From Papilionanthe hookeriana x Papilionanthe teres (Eukaryota; Streptophyta; Magnoliopsida; Asparagales; Orchidaceae), in NCBI GenBank assembly GCA_022702705.1, contig CM040430.1, forward strand, positions 14,146,310-14,210,309: DNA of 64,000 nt. The letters run 5' to 3'. Both the position numbers and the translations under genes were made by a program. The number at the start of each line of letters is the position of its first letter. The first letter of the stretch is position 1. Under the pieces are notes generated by a model that was not told where the DNA came from, ran no database searches, and was given only the letters and a program-made list of their open reading frames with translations. Shown here piece after piece: positions 11,408 through 23,388 of this stretch.

Positions 11408-12205
11408 TCCCCGACAACGGAGCCAAAAACTTGACCGGGACATTTTACAGACTTTTATATTGCAAGAATTTATGAAGTCAAATTTATATATGTTTATAAT
11501 GATTTTGTAATGTTCAAGCACTCAACGCAAGTATACATATCGTATCAAGTAATACAGGTGCCCTAATGGAGTCCTAGTTATCGATCCCACAGGTAAGCTA
11601 TGACAGTAGAAGAAAGTTTTTCACAATAGATAATGTAAAGACCGAAATCCGATACTCAAATCGCACTTAAAGTCTAATACTTACTTCTACTACCACTATG
11701 CAGAAAATAAGTAGCGATTAATCAAACTACAAGCTATTTCTAATAACTTTGAAAACAAAATTAACTAACGTACAAACTAAACTATGTATTTGAAAGGTTT
11801 TTGATATATAAGAAAAGTATCTTTCCTCTTGCAGATGATAACGTGATGTGTGGATGATACTGAACAATTATCTACGTTATCGTGTCAAATAAGAACGATA
11901 AATGTTTCTTTACCCTCGAAAGAGTACCCTCTTCTAAGCATGTAAAAGAACATCGACATATCATAAGTTTAGTCATTAAATCTAAGGCTAGACTGGGAGG
12001 ATACCAGCTCTCTCTACGGAGCTCCCACTCACCCTTCACCTTAAGGCTACCTTCAAGTTTAGTTATTAATCTTAGAACCAATTTAGCGATCTCAGCCTGT
12101 CACCCTGAAACCTCTAAATTGAAGTCAATCAAAACACATTTCTCTATTTATTTGCACTCAATTCCCATGAACTACGCAATTCATCCATGGAAACTAAACC
12201 TATAG
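11408..12205 (-). repeat. Athila-like LTR fragment with primer-binding site
   Basis: Positions 11408-11425 are the complement of a tRNA-Asp type PBS (TGGCTCCGTTGTCGGGGA on the minus strand). From 11432 (TGACCGGG) an LTR follows. It shares with the solo LTR at 16.3 kb the segments AAGTATACATATCG, ATCGATCCCACAG and AGACTGGGAGGATACC. Homology fades near 12,205, so the 5' part of the LTR and nearly all of the interior are lost. Confidence 0.75.
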
Positions 12206-12457
12206 ATCCAAAACACATTTCCCTATTTTTTTAAAATTTTTTAAATTCCATTGATCGGTGCTTATAACAATAATTAGGCAGAAACAAAGTGCAAGTTTTC
12301 TTCGCCTTGTCAAACACTTTTTTTTCCATGCAAGGAAATGGATAAATAATAAAATTTCATGAAACAAATTGAAAAAATAGTTATTTCTTAAAATTCACAT
12401 TAAATTATATGAGAGCATGAGTAATGTTTAAGACCTCTAAACATATAATGCTTCAAG

Positions 12458-12513
<56 letters not shown>

Positions 12514-14152
12514 TAAAAATCATAAATATATGAGGCGAAATTATCTAAAGTTATTTTCATAAGTCTAAGGACAATTCATATTTAATTAGAGTTCTCATGG
12601 TAAAGAGTTGACTAGGTACAATAATGCATGTGAGTTGCCCTACTTTAGAAAAATGGCTAAATAAAGGCATATGTGCATATATATGAATGGGACAAAAAGG
12701 CTTTTTGGTCCAAATTAGCAGGTTGAATTTGGTTTCCATTGAATGGAACATAGAGGGAAGCTTCTCTAGGATTGAATCAAATGTAGTAGAATCAACACAA
12801 GGATATACTAAGATTTTTAAATGCTAATGTGTGGAATGGCTTATTCCAAATATATTGGGACTTATAGTATGTATATATAGGTGGCTTTAGTAGTATATAT
12901 AATTATGAGGGGTTTTTTTATAAATCTTAAGATTATTTTTAACCCTCTCTTGATTTTACTATTAGTTTTACTTACCACAAATTTTAGAGAACTAACAAAA
13001 TATTTAAAAAAGATAAATGATATATACACTCACCGTCACTTAGGATAGGATGACATGAATGTCTAAAAATTTTTATAATAGGAACAAATAATATTTATAA
13101 TTTAATAATGAGGCATTTACATATGTAACTGACCATCCTTATATATTTAATATAAATGCAGCACGTTTATTTTAAAAGGATATCCGTATATTATAAATTC
13201 TTATATACCCATGTATGACAAAAAATACTGCAACTTTAAGTCACTGTCAACCTGTCCAGCAGCAGAGTGCGTTAAACAAAGGAAGTGTCGGTTGAGTCCG
13301 GAGTTCAATCAAAACCCGTCACCTATAACGGCGGGTCCTACGGCGGGTCCCACAGCCTGTATTATCTAAAAATTAGCAAATTGGTGATCTATTTTTAATT
13401 TTTGGGGCTTAATTCTGTCGTTATTTCTTAATGGTCTAAACCTTTAATTACAAAGCCCAAAGATTAATTATCTTTTAATTTTGAACATTTATTTACTTAT
13501 TTTATTTTGTTAAATATATTAAAATATTTTGTTGCACATCAACATGCATCAATATCATATTGCTTTTCAGCTATTTTAGTCATTATTTAATTTTGATATA
13601 ATTTTAATTTGTTGGTTTGTGGAATTAGTCCAAATATTGGAGAGTAATTAACCTAATTAACTTTGATTTATAAAGGTGATTAGCGAGTCAATTGCTGGGA
13701 AATATCATAGTTGATTAGGAAAAAGGAAAGGACGTATATTCACAAACAAAGACATGTTAAGTGAAAAATGCGGAATATATGATAATTGTGATGATTTTTT
13801 TAATGAATAAATTTACTTAATTTCATTTATACCCTTAATTTAATCAGGCTCCGATATTCGAAGCGGATGGAGTGTGATTTTACTGCTTTGTATCAAGGTT
13901 TGTTAATTAAATGATGAAATTTACATGCAAAGGAGAGAATACATTTTGTATTTATCAAAAGAGAGGGCTAAGTTGCATAATTAATTATTAATTATTCAAA
14001 AAAATCCTCAAAGTACAGCATATTTGTCATTTGGTGGAGGACATAGAAAATATGCCATATTTTCTCTATCTTCTCCTCAACTTCAAATGCGAGCTGGCAA
14101 AGCCAAACCATTTGGTGGGCTCTGTAATTCGCAGTTTCGTAAGGGCTTAACG
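12206..14152. other. Gene-poor stretch with a (TA)n array
   Basis: A TA array lies at about 12460-12503. A repeated segment at 13500-13745 is listed separately. No coding region was recognised. Confidence 0.5.
13500..13745 (+). repeat. Dispersed repeat, copy 1
   Basis: Contains TTTAATTTTGATATAATTTT, then GTCCAAATATTGGAGAG and ATAAAGGTGATTAGCGAG. The same order of motifs recurs at 14850-15060. Family unknown; the copies are diverged. Confidence 0.45.
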
Positions 14153-14286
14153 GTGTATTTGGGATAGCTTATCCGAAAACACAGTTGATTTTTTACACTA
14201 AATCTGAACTCGGATCGAGCCTCCGCGTCCGCGTTTTCGAATAAGCTGAACTTATTCGGATAGCTAGTGTTCGCCCCAAACACACC
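14153..14286. mobile_element. Small MITE with terminal inverted repeats
   Basis: Left end GTGTATTTGGGATAGCTTAT and right end, reversed, GTGTGTTTGGGGCGAACAC. Inside, TATCCGAAAAC and its complement (GTTTTCGAATA) extend the inverted symmetry around a GC-rich centre. About 134 bp, no coding capacity. A target duplication is not clear. Confidence 0.5.
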
Positions 14287-15070
14287 CAAACTTCACCCCT
14301 TTTTTTTACATTTATGCCCCCAAAATTTCTTATATCACGTAAAAAAAAAAAACATTTTATTTAACATTTTTGCAGACTATGCAAAGGAACTGAGTGGTAA
14401 ACATGTAAATCTTCCTATTTATAAGGTAATATACTAAAAACACCGTTTAATATTCTTTGTTATGCTAGAAGTGAAATGAATGATGTTGTGTTTTGTTTTG
14501 TGATAGCTAGTGCTTCATTTCCATTTGATGAAAGGAAATTTTATAATTTTTAACTTTATTACATTTCAAATTGCATCCATTAACTTTATTTAATTAGGAA
14601 TTTTGTAACTGCATTAAATTGCTGATATAATTCTGATTTATTTCTTTTTTGAAACGTAAATGAGCTCTAACTGCAAAAATTTGGAACAAAAAACTTTCCA
14701 ATATGGCAATTTTAATTGCTTAGAATTATTGAAACTGCTACCATTTCAAAAAAATAAATAAAAACATTAATAAAATAAAAAGATTTAAAATTTTATCTAA
14801 TGAAACTAAAATTGGTGAAATTATATGTAAATATATATTATTTTTGATGTATAATATTAAATTATTATGTTGCGGTGATGCATCGTAATGCTTCGAGCCA
14901 TTTTAGTTTTTCCTTTAATTTTGATATATTTTAATTTGCTGAGTTATGAGTTTGGTCCAATCATTTGAGAGAGTGATTAAAGCAATTAACTTCAACTTAT
15001 AAAAATGATTAGTGACTCATTTCATCTAAGAAATGTCATAAAGATTATTAGAAAGTTAATTCCTTTAAAT
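14287..15070. other. Gene-free stretch with dispersed repeat copy 2 (14850-15060)
   Basis: The right half repeats the 13500-13745 sequence. From 15075 a GTTTGTTTGGGG...CAGCTGCCCC segment resembles a MITE end. No gene was recognised. Confidence 0.4.
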
Positions 15071-15348
15071 TTAAGAGTTTGTTTGGGGGTAGCTGCAACT
15101 TATCATTAAGCTGATGTGCATCAGCTGCCCCAGGAAAGTACTGCGCAGAAGCTGCTGTGGATAAACTGGTTGGCTGTTTACTTTTTGCAGTTTGAAAACA
15201 ACTATGTGACAGTTGTTTCTGGACAAATGATCATCCTGACCATGTGTAGTAATGTTGTTTGTAATAGAAATGTCATAGCAATATATTTGATACTTAAAAA
15301 CAAAATTCACTTCGTAACGAAGACAAAAAATAAGATATACATCCTACT

Positions 15349-15657
15349 TTACAGATGACTATCATGATTACTAAAATTAAAAAAACCTATTATAATTACA
15401 TTTAATACTATAATAATATTATTTTTAAAATGCAGACGACGTATGTCACGAGCTATGTTGTCTTCAAGTGAAAATATCCATTCCCTATCGCTCTCGGTGA
15501 TGAAATTTGCCAGTCTGTCTACCCATCGAAAGAAGCCACACTTCTCTGTGATTCTCCACGGGCACCAGTAGAACTTTCTCCCGTAGTTATATGACTGACG
15601 TGACGTTATCAGAGAAGTCTGAAGTCCGCAATGACAACAATCCTTGGAAGGTCCCAA
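15349..15657 (-). pseudogene. GRF-type zinc-finger protein fragment
   Basis: The frame encodes a GRF zinc finger: CHCG near the start, TS ten residues or so later, NYGRKFYWCP, then CGFFRWVD. These are the conserved cysteines and aromatic residues of the family. A short tail follows. No ATG precedes the domain in this frame (the upstream stop is a TAA about 45 bases away), so this is an isolated exon or a pseudogene. In plants, such short GRF proteins are numerous and often mobile-element associated. DNA or RNA binding is known for the domain; a function here is not shown. Confidence 0.55.
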
Positions 15658-15734
15658 AAATCCTAGAGCTTGTTTTTCCTGAATGCTTTAAAATACAATC
15701 CTTCAGTGATAACAGAAGTTGCAATTCATAAAAT

Positions 15735-16182
15735 AATAAATTAATTATAGTTTTGCGCAGACGTGAGGTCTCAGATATCTCAATATACCAACCAACCAAT
15801 CTGTTAATACAAGAAGACGTCAGACCTTGTAAAAAAAAGGTTTTTGGTTGCCTTTAAACCACATAATATCAAACTCGTGTGTGTCACATATGCATATCAC
15901 CAAAAAAGGCTATCCAGAAGAACCTTAAAAACAGTTGTACCAAAAAGAAGAGAGGTACATGGTTATTTTCATTATGATTTCACATGTGACACCAAACAGC
16001 AGTGACTAACAAGCCATCTAGAAGAACCCATAACGTCAAATGTTTCATCATGGACCTCTCAAGCCACCAAAAGAAAAATAAATGAAATGCAAAACCTAAT
16101 CAATCAAAATCAAATATACAAGGAAATGGAAATAAATAAAAAATATATAAAATAAACAAGCATAAAATGATAAAAGAAAAAA
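15735..16182 (+). repeat. Tandem repeat unit A (~450 bp)
   Basis: Starts TTAATTATAGTTTTG and runs through ACAAGAAGACGTCAGACC, GTGTGTCACATATGCATATC and CACATGTGACACC to AATAAATGAAATGC. Unit B beginning at 16183 repeats the same order of motifs head to tail. Uninterrupted, unlike unit B. Origin unknown. Confidence 0.7.
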
Positions 16183-18190
16183 ATTAATTATAATTTTGTG
16201 CAAGCATGAGGTCTTAGAAAACTTAATACACCAACCAATGAATCTGTCACTACAAGAAGACAGTAGACCTTATAAAAAAATTGGTTCTTAGTAGTCTTTA
16301 ACCCAACGAAAAACCAAGCTCATGAGTGTTGGTGCGACTTTTTTAATTTGTCAAAATTTATGAACTCAGATTTAAATAAATATATTTATTTAGATTTATA
16401 ATGAGTAACACAATTAAACGCAAGTATACATATCGCTCAAGTAATACATGACTCTAATGGAGTGCTGGAATATCGATCCCACAGGGAGGCTTGAATTTTA
16501 TGGAGTAGCACAAAAATCACTTATCGAATCACAGCACAATTGCAAGTAAGTTTAATTCTTAAAATAAAGACAACAAATGTAGTTACTATTTCTACCAAAA
16601 TATGTTCTAAACTCTAGCAAGTTAAACTAATACAATACTAAATTTATAACAAAGTTCAGTTGCAAGAAAGAGTCTTCCTCCTTTCCAATAATAATGTGAT
16701 GATTATTGTAACATAGACCAGTGATGCAAATGTATTGTGTCAAATAAGAGCATTCTTATTCTTTACCCATATTTCAGCGTACAAAGAACATTGGCTAATC
16801 CAAAGTTTAGTCCCCAAATCTGTGGTTAGACTGGGAGGATACTAGTTCTAACTCCAGAGCTCCCACTTCCCTTCACCTGAATGCTAACTCTCGCTTCAGT
16901 TTCTAAACATTAGGAACAAATTGAGGATTTCAGTCCGTCACTCTGAAATCTCCAATTCTACGCCCATCAAAGTATATTTCCTTATTTATTTGCACTCAAT
17001 CCCTATGAATTACATCTCTCATTCATGTACATTAAATGTGAAGTTCACTTTTGTTGTGGAACTTATAATTCTTTCGGAAAATATGTTTCCCAACAAGTTT
17101 TAACAATTTAATTAGCCAAATAAAAAAGTAAATGAAGTTCGAAGTGAAAAGGTTATCACAAATTCTCCATAATAAATCGGCACATCATTTCCATATCACA
17201 ACATCAACACATCACATCAAAAGGAGAAAGACAAAAAAATATACTCAAGACTCATGAGAAAAAGATGACAAAATATGAATTTTATATATAAAAACAACGT
17301 CATACAAACAGAGTAAATTAAAGAAAACTTATCTCAAACTCTTCCCCAAGCGAATCTCAAGGAATTCCTTTGACTCATCTTCTTTCTCACAACAACACAC
17401 ACTTCTCTCTTAAGAATAGTAAGGAGGAAGAAATCTCTCAATTTCCCTCTCCTCACACTCCTTAGAAGAGAAAACACAAAACCTAACTTCATACACTAAA
17501 TGGAAAGAAACACTCTTCTCCTCTCTTCTCTTCTTCCCCCCTTTCTAAACTTGGCTCCAAAAGTGTTTAAATTCGATCAAAATCCGGTAAAATACAATGA
17601 ATCTAGTTTAAAATCGGAATAGGACGCAATTTGACGCTCGATAGGGCGCCGTTCAGCCCATTATTACGCCAAAATGATCGCAACTCTCTGTAAAAAAGCG
17701 ATGTCCGGCGCTAGTTCAACAAAATGCACTTTTATCCTTTTTTGCTCCAAATTTGCTCTTTTTCGCTTCCTTTTGCTCCAAAGGCTTAAAATCATTGAAC
17801 CTGCATGAAATCAAGAAAAATATCTTTCTTTAAAGTGCAATATCATCAAAAACATGTATGAAATGGATAGTAAAAAGCTATCAAATTTTCAGTGGAACAT
17901 GTGTCACATATGTATATCACCAAAAAAGACCATCTAAAAGATCCTAAAAAACTGTTGCACTGAAAAGAAGAGAGGAATCTGGTTGCCTTTATTAGAATTT
18001 CACATGTGAAACCAACCAATAACGGTTAACAGGGCATGCAGAAGAACCTATAAGGTCAAATGTATCATCACGGCCTTATCAATCCCACCAAAAGAAAAAT
18101 AAATGAAATGTAAATAAAAATTAAAACACAAACAAATAGCGTAAAAAACTCAAACAATCAATATCAAATATATAAAGAAATAAAATAAAC
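16183..18190 (+). repeat. Tandem repeat unit B, split by a solo LTR
   Basis: The left part (16183-16329) and right part (17900-18190) together reproduce unit A. The solo LTR sits exactly between ...CATGAGTGT and TGTGTCACATATG..., which are contiguous in unit A as CTCGTGTGTGTCACATATG. Confidence 0.75.
16330..17899 (-). mobile_element. Solo LTR of an Athila-like element
   Basis: About 1,570 bp, inverted homologue of the element 1 LTR. On the + strand it begins TGGTGCGACTT and ends TTTTCAGTGGAACA. Flanking pentamers AGTGT (16325-16329) and TGTGT (17900-17904) match at four of five bases and fit the uninterrupted repeat unit next door, so this is an insertion followed by LTR-LTR recombination. 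It keeps the conserved CAAGTAATACATGACTC / ATCGATCCCACAGG segment and a GC-rich cluster at about 17620-17720 (AGGGCGCCGTT, GTCCGGCGC). Confidence 0.85.
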
Positions 18191-18192
18191 AT

Positions 18193-19496
18193 ACAACAAC
18201 AACAACAACAACAAAGCCTTAATCCCACTAAGTGGGGTCGGCTACATGAATCCTTTTTCTCCATTGCGTCCTATTTAGTGTCAAATTTTCGTTTAATTCT
18301 AATAGATTAAGATCATTTTTTATGCAATAAGCCCAAGTTTTCCTAGGTCTCGCCTCTCGCCTTTCTTAACATAAGTTGTATTTAAAACATCTACTCTCCT
18401 AATCGGATCATCGAGTGGTCGACGTTTAATGTGACCAAACCATCTAAGGCGACTCTCTCTAATTTTATCCGTCACCGGTGCAACTCCAACCCTATTACGG
18501 ATATATTCATTTCGCATTTTGTCTCTAAGTGTAAAGCCACTCATCCATCTAATCATTCTCATCTCGGCAACACTTAACTTAACATTATGCTTCTCTTTTA
18601 AAGGCCAACATTCAAGCACCATAGAGCATCGAAGGTCTCACCACCATCTTATAAAATTTTCCTTTCGATCTAAGCGGTACTTTCCTATCACACAATAGAG
18701 CCGGACGCATTCCTCCACTTCAACCAACCAACCTGAATTCTACTATTAACATCCCCATCTATATCACCATCGCTTTGAACAATGGACCCAAGATATCTAA
18801 ATCGTTCACACCTTTTAATAATTTGATCACCCAAAGTTACACTTCGTCACTAGACCTACTATTACTAAAATTACATTCCATGTATTCGGCTTTAGTTCTA
18901 CTCAAACGAAGACCTTTAGACTCCAATGTAGACCTCCATAATTCAAGTTTTTCCTGGACTTTTTCTCTTGTCTTATCCACCAGGAGGATATCATCGGCAA
19001 AAAGCATACACCAAGGTACATCCTCTTGTAAATGGCCGGTAAGACCATCCATAAATAAAGCAAAAAGATATGGGCTTAAAGCCGATCCTTGATGTAAACC
19101 AACGTAAATAGTAAAATACTTGGTCAATCCTCCTTCGGTTCGAACACATGTAACGGCTCTAGCATACATATCCTTAATGACTTGAATATAAGTCAAATCA
19201 ACACCTTTCTTCTCGAGGACTCTCCAAAGAACATCTCTAGGAACCTTATCGTAAGCTTTTTCTAAATCAATAAAAATCAAATGTAGATCCTCCTTATTAT
19301 CTCTGTACCTCTCCATCAAACCTCTTAATAAATGTATAGCTTCCATGGTAGACCTGCCCGGCATAAATCCAAATTGATTATGAGAAATCTTCGTAATACG
19401 TCTTAACCTATGTTTATTTTGTGGAGAAAGAGCATTTTGGTCCCCATTTTTAAGAATAAAGGAGATGCACAAGAGTGTGCAAATTATAGAGGAATA
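18193..19496 (-). mobile_element. RTE-type LINE, 5' truncated with inverted 5' end
   Basis: The minus-strand 3' end has the plant RTE hallmark: GGATTCATGTAGCCGACCCC, then a (TTG)n tail (18193-18215 on the + strand). Coding remnants are the reverse transcriptase (about 19430-18837) with NQFGFMPGRSTMEAI, FIDLEKAYDKVPR, HQGSALSPYLF and the catalytic FADDI, and the C-terminal part (18622-18320) with MRMIRWMSGFT and RLRWFGHI. The two blocks are in different frames. At 19430-19495 about 65 bp run in the opposite orientation and encode the IFKNKGDAQECANYRGIK stretch that normally lies just upstream of the RT part. That is a 5' inversion, as expected from twin priming. Confidence 0.85.
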
Positions 19497-19549
19497 AAAT
19501 ACAGATAATATTAAATAAAGTATAAAAAATAAAATAATAAATACTCCAA

Positions 19550-20044
19550 TCACCCTCCTACTATCGCATCAGTAATTTGTTCTCTTAACTCCATCATCTC
19601 CCTTGCACCTTCCCCGTTTTCAATACAGGTGGTGGAAGCATCATTCACAAGCTGTGATAAAGAATGTTCAAGATGGTACTCAAATGACTTGGCGAGTACA
19701 TGCTCATGATGCTCGTCCACTCTACGAAAGTAGATGTCGTTGCGAGATGGATGCCACCGAATGTAATTATGGAGCGCCAACGTGACAATCACAATCCGCA
19801 CCTGTTTGGGAAAAGAGTAAGATAACATATCACGGTCTATACACATTTCTTCTTCCAAACATCGAAAGCCCTCTCAATAACACTGCGTAAAGAGGAATGT
19901 CTTTGATTGAACATTTCTTTTCTGCATTGTGTTTGATTGCTTGCTTGCTCATAGTCAAGTTTATGTTATCTTGTATCAGGATAGGGCTTGGGATACCCTC
20001 GCTGTAACGGATATCCAGAATAAACCAAGTAATATTTACCTGAT
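19550..20044 (-). pseudogene. PIF/Harbinger transposase C-terminal remnant
   Basis: Upstream part: GKYYLVYSGYP, in which the catalytic Asp of the family's VDSGYP motif is Tyr, followed by a stop. Next part: FNQRHSSLRSVIERAFDVWK, carrying the conserved Glu of the DDE triad. After a frameshift comes SYSFPKQVRIVIVTLALHNYI, then a Glu-rich end at TGA 19550. These are HARBI1-like (DDE_Tnp_4) landmarks in the right order. An AG just before GKYY fits an intron acceptor. The missing Asp, stop and frameshift make it non-functional. The N-terminal half was not found. Confidence 0.75.
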
Positions 20045-20049
20045 ATGCA

Positions 20050-21480
20050 TTGCATAATTAGTTGTGAGGTAAAAGTGAATTACGAGAGTAGCTGAGTCTC
20101 AAGAAAATTGTAGGAGGATGTGGAAGGTTGTACATGTTATTCCATGTTACAGCTTTAAAAATTCTATTATCATGTGCACTGCCCTACCAATCTGCAATGA
20201 GAAAAGTGAAGCACATGTTGAAGTCGCATAAAGCCATCACATTCTGCAAATTATTTCAGAGGACTGTTGAAATCGCTCCATTGCTCATCGCATTGATTCA
20301 TTCATGGTCCATTTATGCTAGCTGGAATATTTAAATGAAAAGTATGCAAGATAGTTATCCTCTATCAACTGAGTTTAGAGAAAAAAAATATTTTTATTTC
20401 TGGCACATGTTTGAACAAAAATATTGCACCTCATCATGTGATAAGATTTGAAATATGTGGCAAGATTTTTCTATTGAACATTCAGTAGTCAATTTACCAT
20501 ATAAATAGTTATAAAAAAAATAAGACCGTGAAAGTTAGTTTCATTTCCAAATGAGGCAAGTTAACTCTTTCATTTCAGAGTTAAATTTTATAAGACACAA
20601 TTTCTTGCAGCACATAACATGCATACCAATCAAATAGTTATTATCATATCAAAAATACTACCAACATTACCTTTTTAAAAGTAAAATACTACCTTTTGAT
20701 TAACTAGTAATAGTAATAATTCCATATAATAGTATTTTTTTTTCAACCTCTTAAGCTAACTAGACATTATATCCAAAATCTTAGGATAACTAGCAGTTTG
20801 CAACCACTTGATGCTTCTCAAATTCTCACTCAAACATCCATTTCTCAAAATTATCACAAAATACAAGCAAAAACATCGCCCAACAGTAGTCGAAGCCCCA
20901 CTACATAATGAAACAATACCATTTACAGAGGCAAACCTCACCACGAAAATAACAACCCAAAAACAATTTCATTAGCCAACCACACCAAAAACAAACAAAT
21001 TCACAGATGCATAAAACAAAAAAAGCAACACTGGCCAATCACAAAATCCCAACTAACGAAACCGAACTCCACCAATCCTCCTCTCTTCACAAGCATTGAT
21101 TTAAATCCATCACAAAATTCAAAATCAAAGCATCAATAGCCAAAACCATCGCAATATCGAATGTGAAACTCTCAGAAAACTAGAATATCTCAAAAACAGG
21201 GTGATACATAGAGATTTCAAGAAACCCATTAACAAAATCCATGAATAAATCATGCAAACCAATGCGACTAATAAAATAAGGGATAGAGGATACCGAGAGA
21301 GAATCAAACGTCTGATTTCCTCATAAATGTCAGGGAACAAAGAGAAGGAAGACGAGGTAACGTGAGGCAAGGACAAGCGGGGCATGAGAGATGTTTTGTT
21401 AAGAAGACGCGAGGGTATAAGGCGAGCGAATGCGAGACCGCTCGGGACGCGAGGGCGAAGATGAACAAATGTGGGGCATG
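20050..21480. other. No gene recognised
   Basis: Several short ORFs on both strands lack recognisable domains. The GC-rich patch from about 21360 on the minus strand looks like untranslated leader rather than coding sequence. Confidence 0.4.
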
Positions 21481-21504
21481 GGAGTAAAAATAGCGCGAAG
21501 AAAC

Positions 21505-21567
21505 GTGGATTGCAGGGTCGAACCTGCAGCCCGTGTTTCATTGAAAAGCCACTGTGCCGCTCTCCAC
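21505..21567 (-). other. tRNA-like sequence with A and B boxes
   Basis: On the minus strand 63 nt begin GTGGA and end TCCAC, so an acceptor-like stem can pair. CGGCACAGTGG resembles a tRNA A-box and TGCAGGTTCGACCCTGCA forms a perfect T-arm with B-box. The head and T-arm resemble tRNA-Ser. The middle is too short for a normal anticodon and variable arm, so it is a tRNA pseudogene or a SINE head rather than a working tRNA. Confidence 0.4.
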
Positions 21568-21732
21568 TGTCGCGCCAAATGACACAATTTGCTGTTTTCG
21601 CGCCGTGCACTCTCCCGCCACCCCCCAAATGCAGCCTAAGTCTTTTTATTTGAGCTTTTTAACCATCATTTCTTTCATTACAAATAGTTAATATTGTAGT
21701 TAATTGATTGATAACTATAGTTACTGTATGTA

Positions 21733-21845
21733 GGGCTGTCAAAAAAGCTCGTTGTTCGCGAACAGTTCGTGTTCTGTTCATTAAGGAGTTTGTGTTTGAT
21801 TCTTTCGACAAGTAAACGAGACGAACAAGTCAGCTATTTTTTATT
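21733..21845 (+). mobile_element. MITE left end (split copy)
   Basis: TAGGGCTGTCAAA, then CTCGTTGTTCGCGAACAG, matches the left end of the complete copy at 25379-25602. The family's right-hand part appears at about 25103-25185 (GAACCAAACACGAACAGTGA). A ~3.2 kb insertion could therefore separate the halves. Confidence 0.5.
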
Positions 21846-23292
21846 TTTTTATTTTTTTTTTGAAAATTAAATTTTAAAATTTAGATTTAATGTAATAGGT
21901 AATGTAATGTAGTTTTGATTTTTGAAAATGATGATATTTTTTTTATTTTTTTTGAAAATAACGAGCAAGATAGATCTCATATATCTAATAGTTTAAATAG
22001 TTGAGCACGATACTACAAGTGATATATCATCTCGAAAGATGAGCGTACCACTTGTTAGTAGGTTTAACTATTTAAACTTAAAAGTTTATGACTCTATTTT
22101 GGTCTGCGAATTTTATAGCCGACAAATTCTCCTATCTAATACACAGATTAGATAGGGTTTAGATTAATATGAGTTCTTAATTCCCTATAGAGGCAAGCCC
22201 TATAATAATTACATCTTAGGCAACTGAAGTCACCTAAGAAAACTCTCGATTAAAATCATGGGTTTTGTCTTCAAGAATTCAACGTTTAGGTTTTCATGAT
22301 TGTTTATAATAAATCCAAATAGGAATGGCTCAATGTCGAACAACTATTTTCAGAATCCAAAAGAGTGAAGAGTAGGAGATGTCGAAGATACTGAATGAGC
22401 TTCAGTGACATCTCAAACCTAAACTATGTTTGGGTTCTATATCTTTGAAAGGGAAATTATGTTTATGTTTCAATCCTGTAAATTATTTAGATATTCAGGA
22501 CTTATGTTTGCATATCATGTGCACATAGCCCGAGAAAATAGGAGGATTTATGTCGTATCAAACGATTACCTCGGAATCCTAAACGATTTAGGACTTGTAT
22601 TGTATGACATACAATCATACTTAGTCCTAAAAGATAGTGTGAGGATTTACGTCGTGCTAGATGAACAACCTCGGCATCCTATGGGTGTATGTTATTTAAG
22701 TCTATGAAAGTTCAGTCAAAGTTCCTCCTTCATTCCTTCTGTTGTCGTTCTGTCTACTGCCTGGAGATGATTTATCACTCGATCACGTCGTCATCTCGTC
22801 CAGAGAAGAGGGGAGATAGGAGAGAGAAAAGAGAAACCATGTCTGGAATGGCCTATCCTAGGGTTATGTATGAATATGCTAGAAAAGCAATAACTAGAAA
22901 CAGACCTGTGTAGTATAATACAAAAGAGAAAACACCCAACTTATTCCAAGTCCATCTCATTATTATATATTAAATGAAGTTTAAAACATTGTTTTGTAAT
23001 CATATTAATGTGTATTATAGAATTTTGAAGAAGTGTTGATATTAAAAGCGGTGTTTTGGAAAGATCTCACTGAAATGAAGTTTGATGTTGTCCGTCTTGT
23101 TCGCCTCGGAGTAGTTTCACGACCCTTCAACATCTTGACCAGGACCGGATGTACCTCGCAAAGGCGCACCGAGAAGTTCGTATGAGAATTTGGGAACAAA
23201 ATAAGGTGTTATGTATGTATAAATGTTCAAAAAAAATTTGACTATGTGTGATGTGGTGATTGGAAGGTTTAGTAACAACCACTCAATTCTTA

Positions 23293-23386
<94 letters not shown>
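23293..23386. repeat. Compound (TG)n(TA)n microsatellite
   Basis: About nine TG units pass directly into a TA array. Confidence 0.95.

Positions 23387-23388
<2 letters not shown>

Noticed and set aside
13255..13340. Possible second SINE family (GCAGAGTGCGTTAAAC, GGAGTTCAATC)
   Set aside because: A- and B-box likeness is weak, no tail or target duplication was seen.
21125..21628. 167-codon ORF on the minus strand
   Set aside because: Runs through the tRNA-like segment and a GC-rich leader-like region. Low-complexity hydrophobic tail and no recognisable domain.
22426..22707. 93-codon ORF on the + strand
   Set aside because: Overlaps the 99 bp-spaced repeat; the apparent internal similarity comes from the DNA repeat, not from a protein domain.
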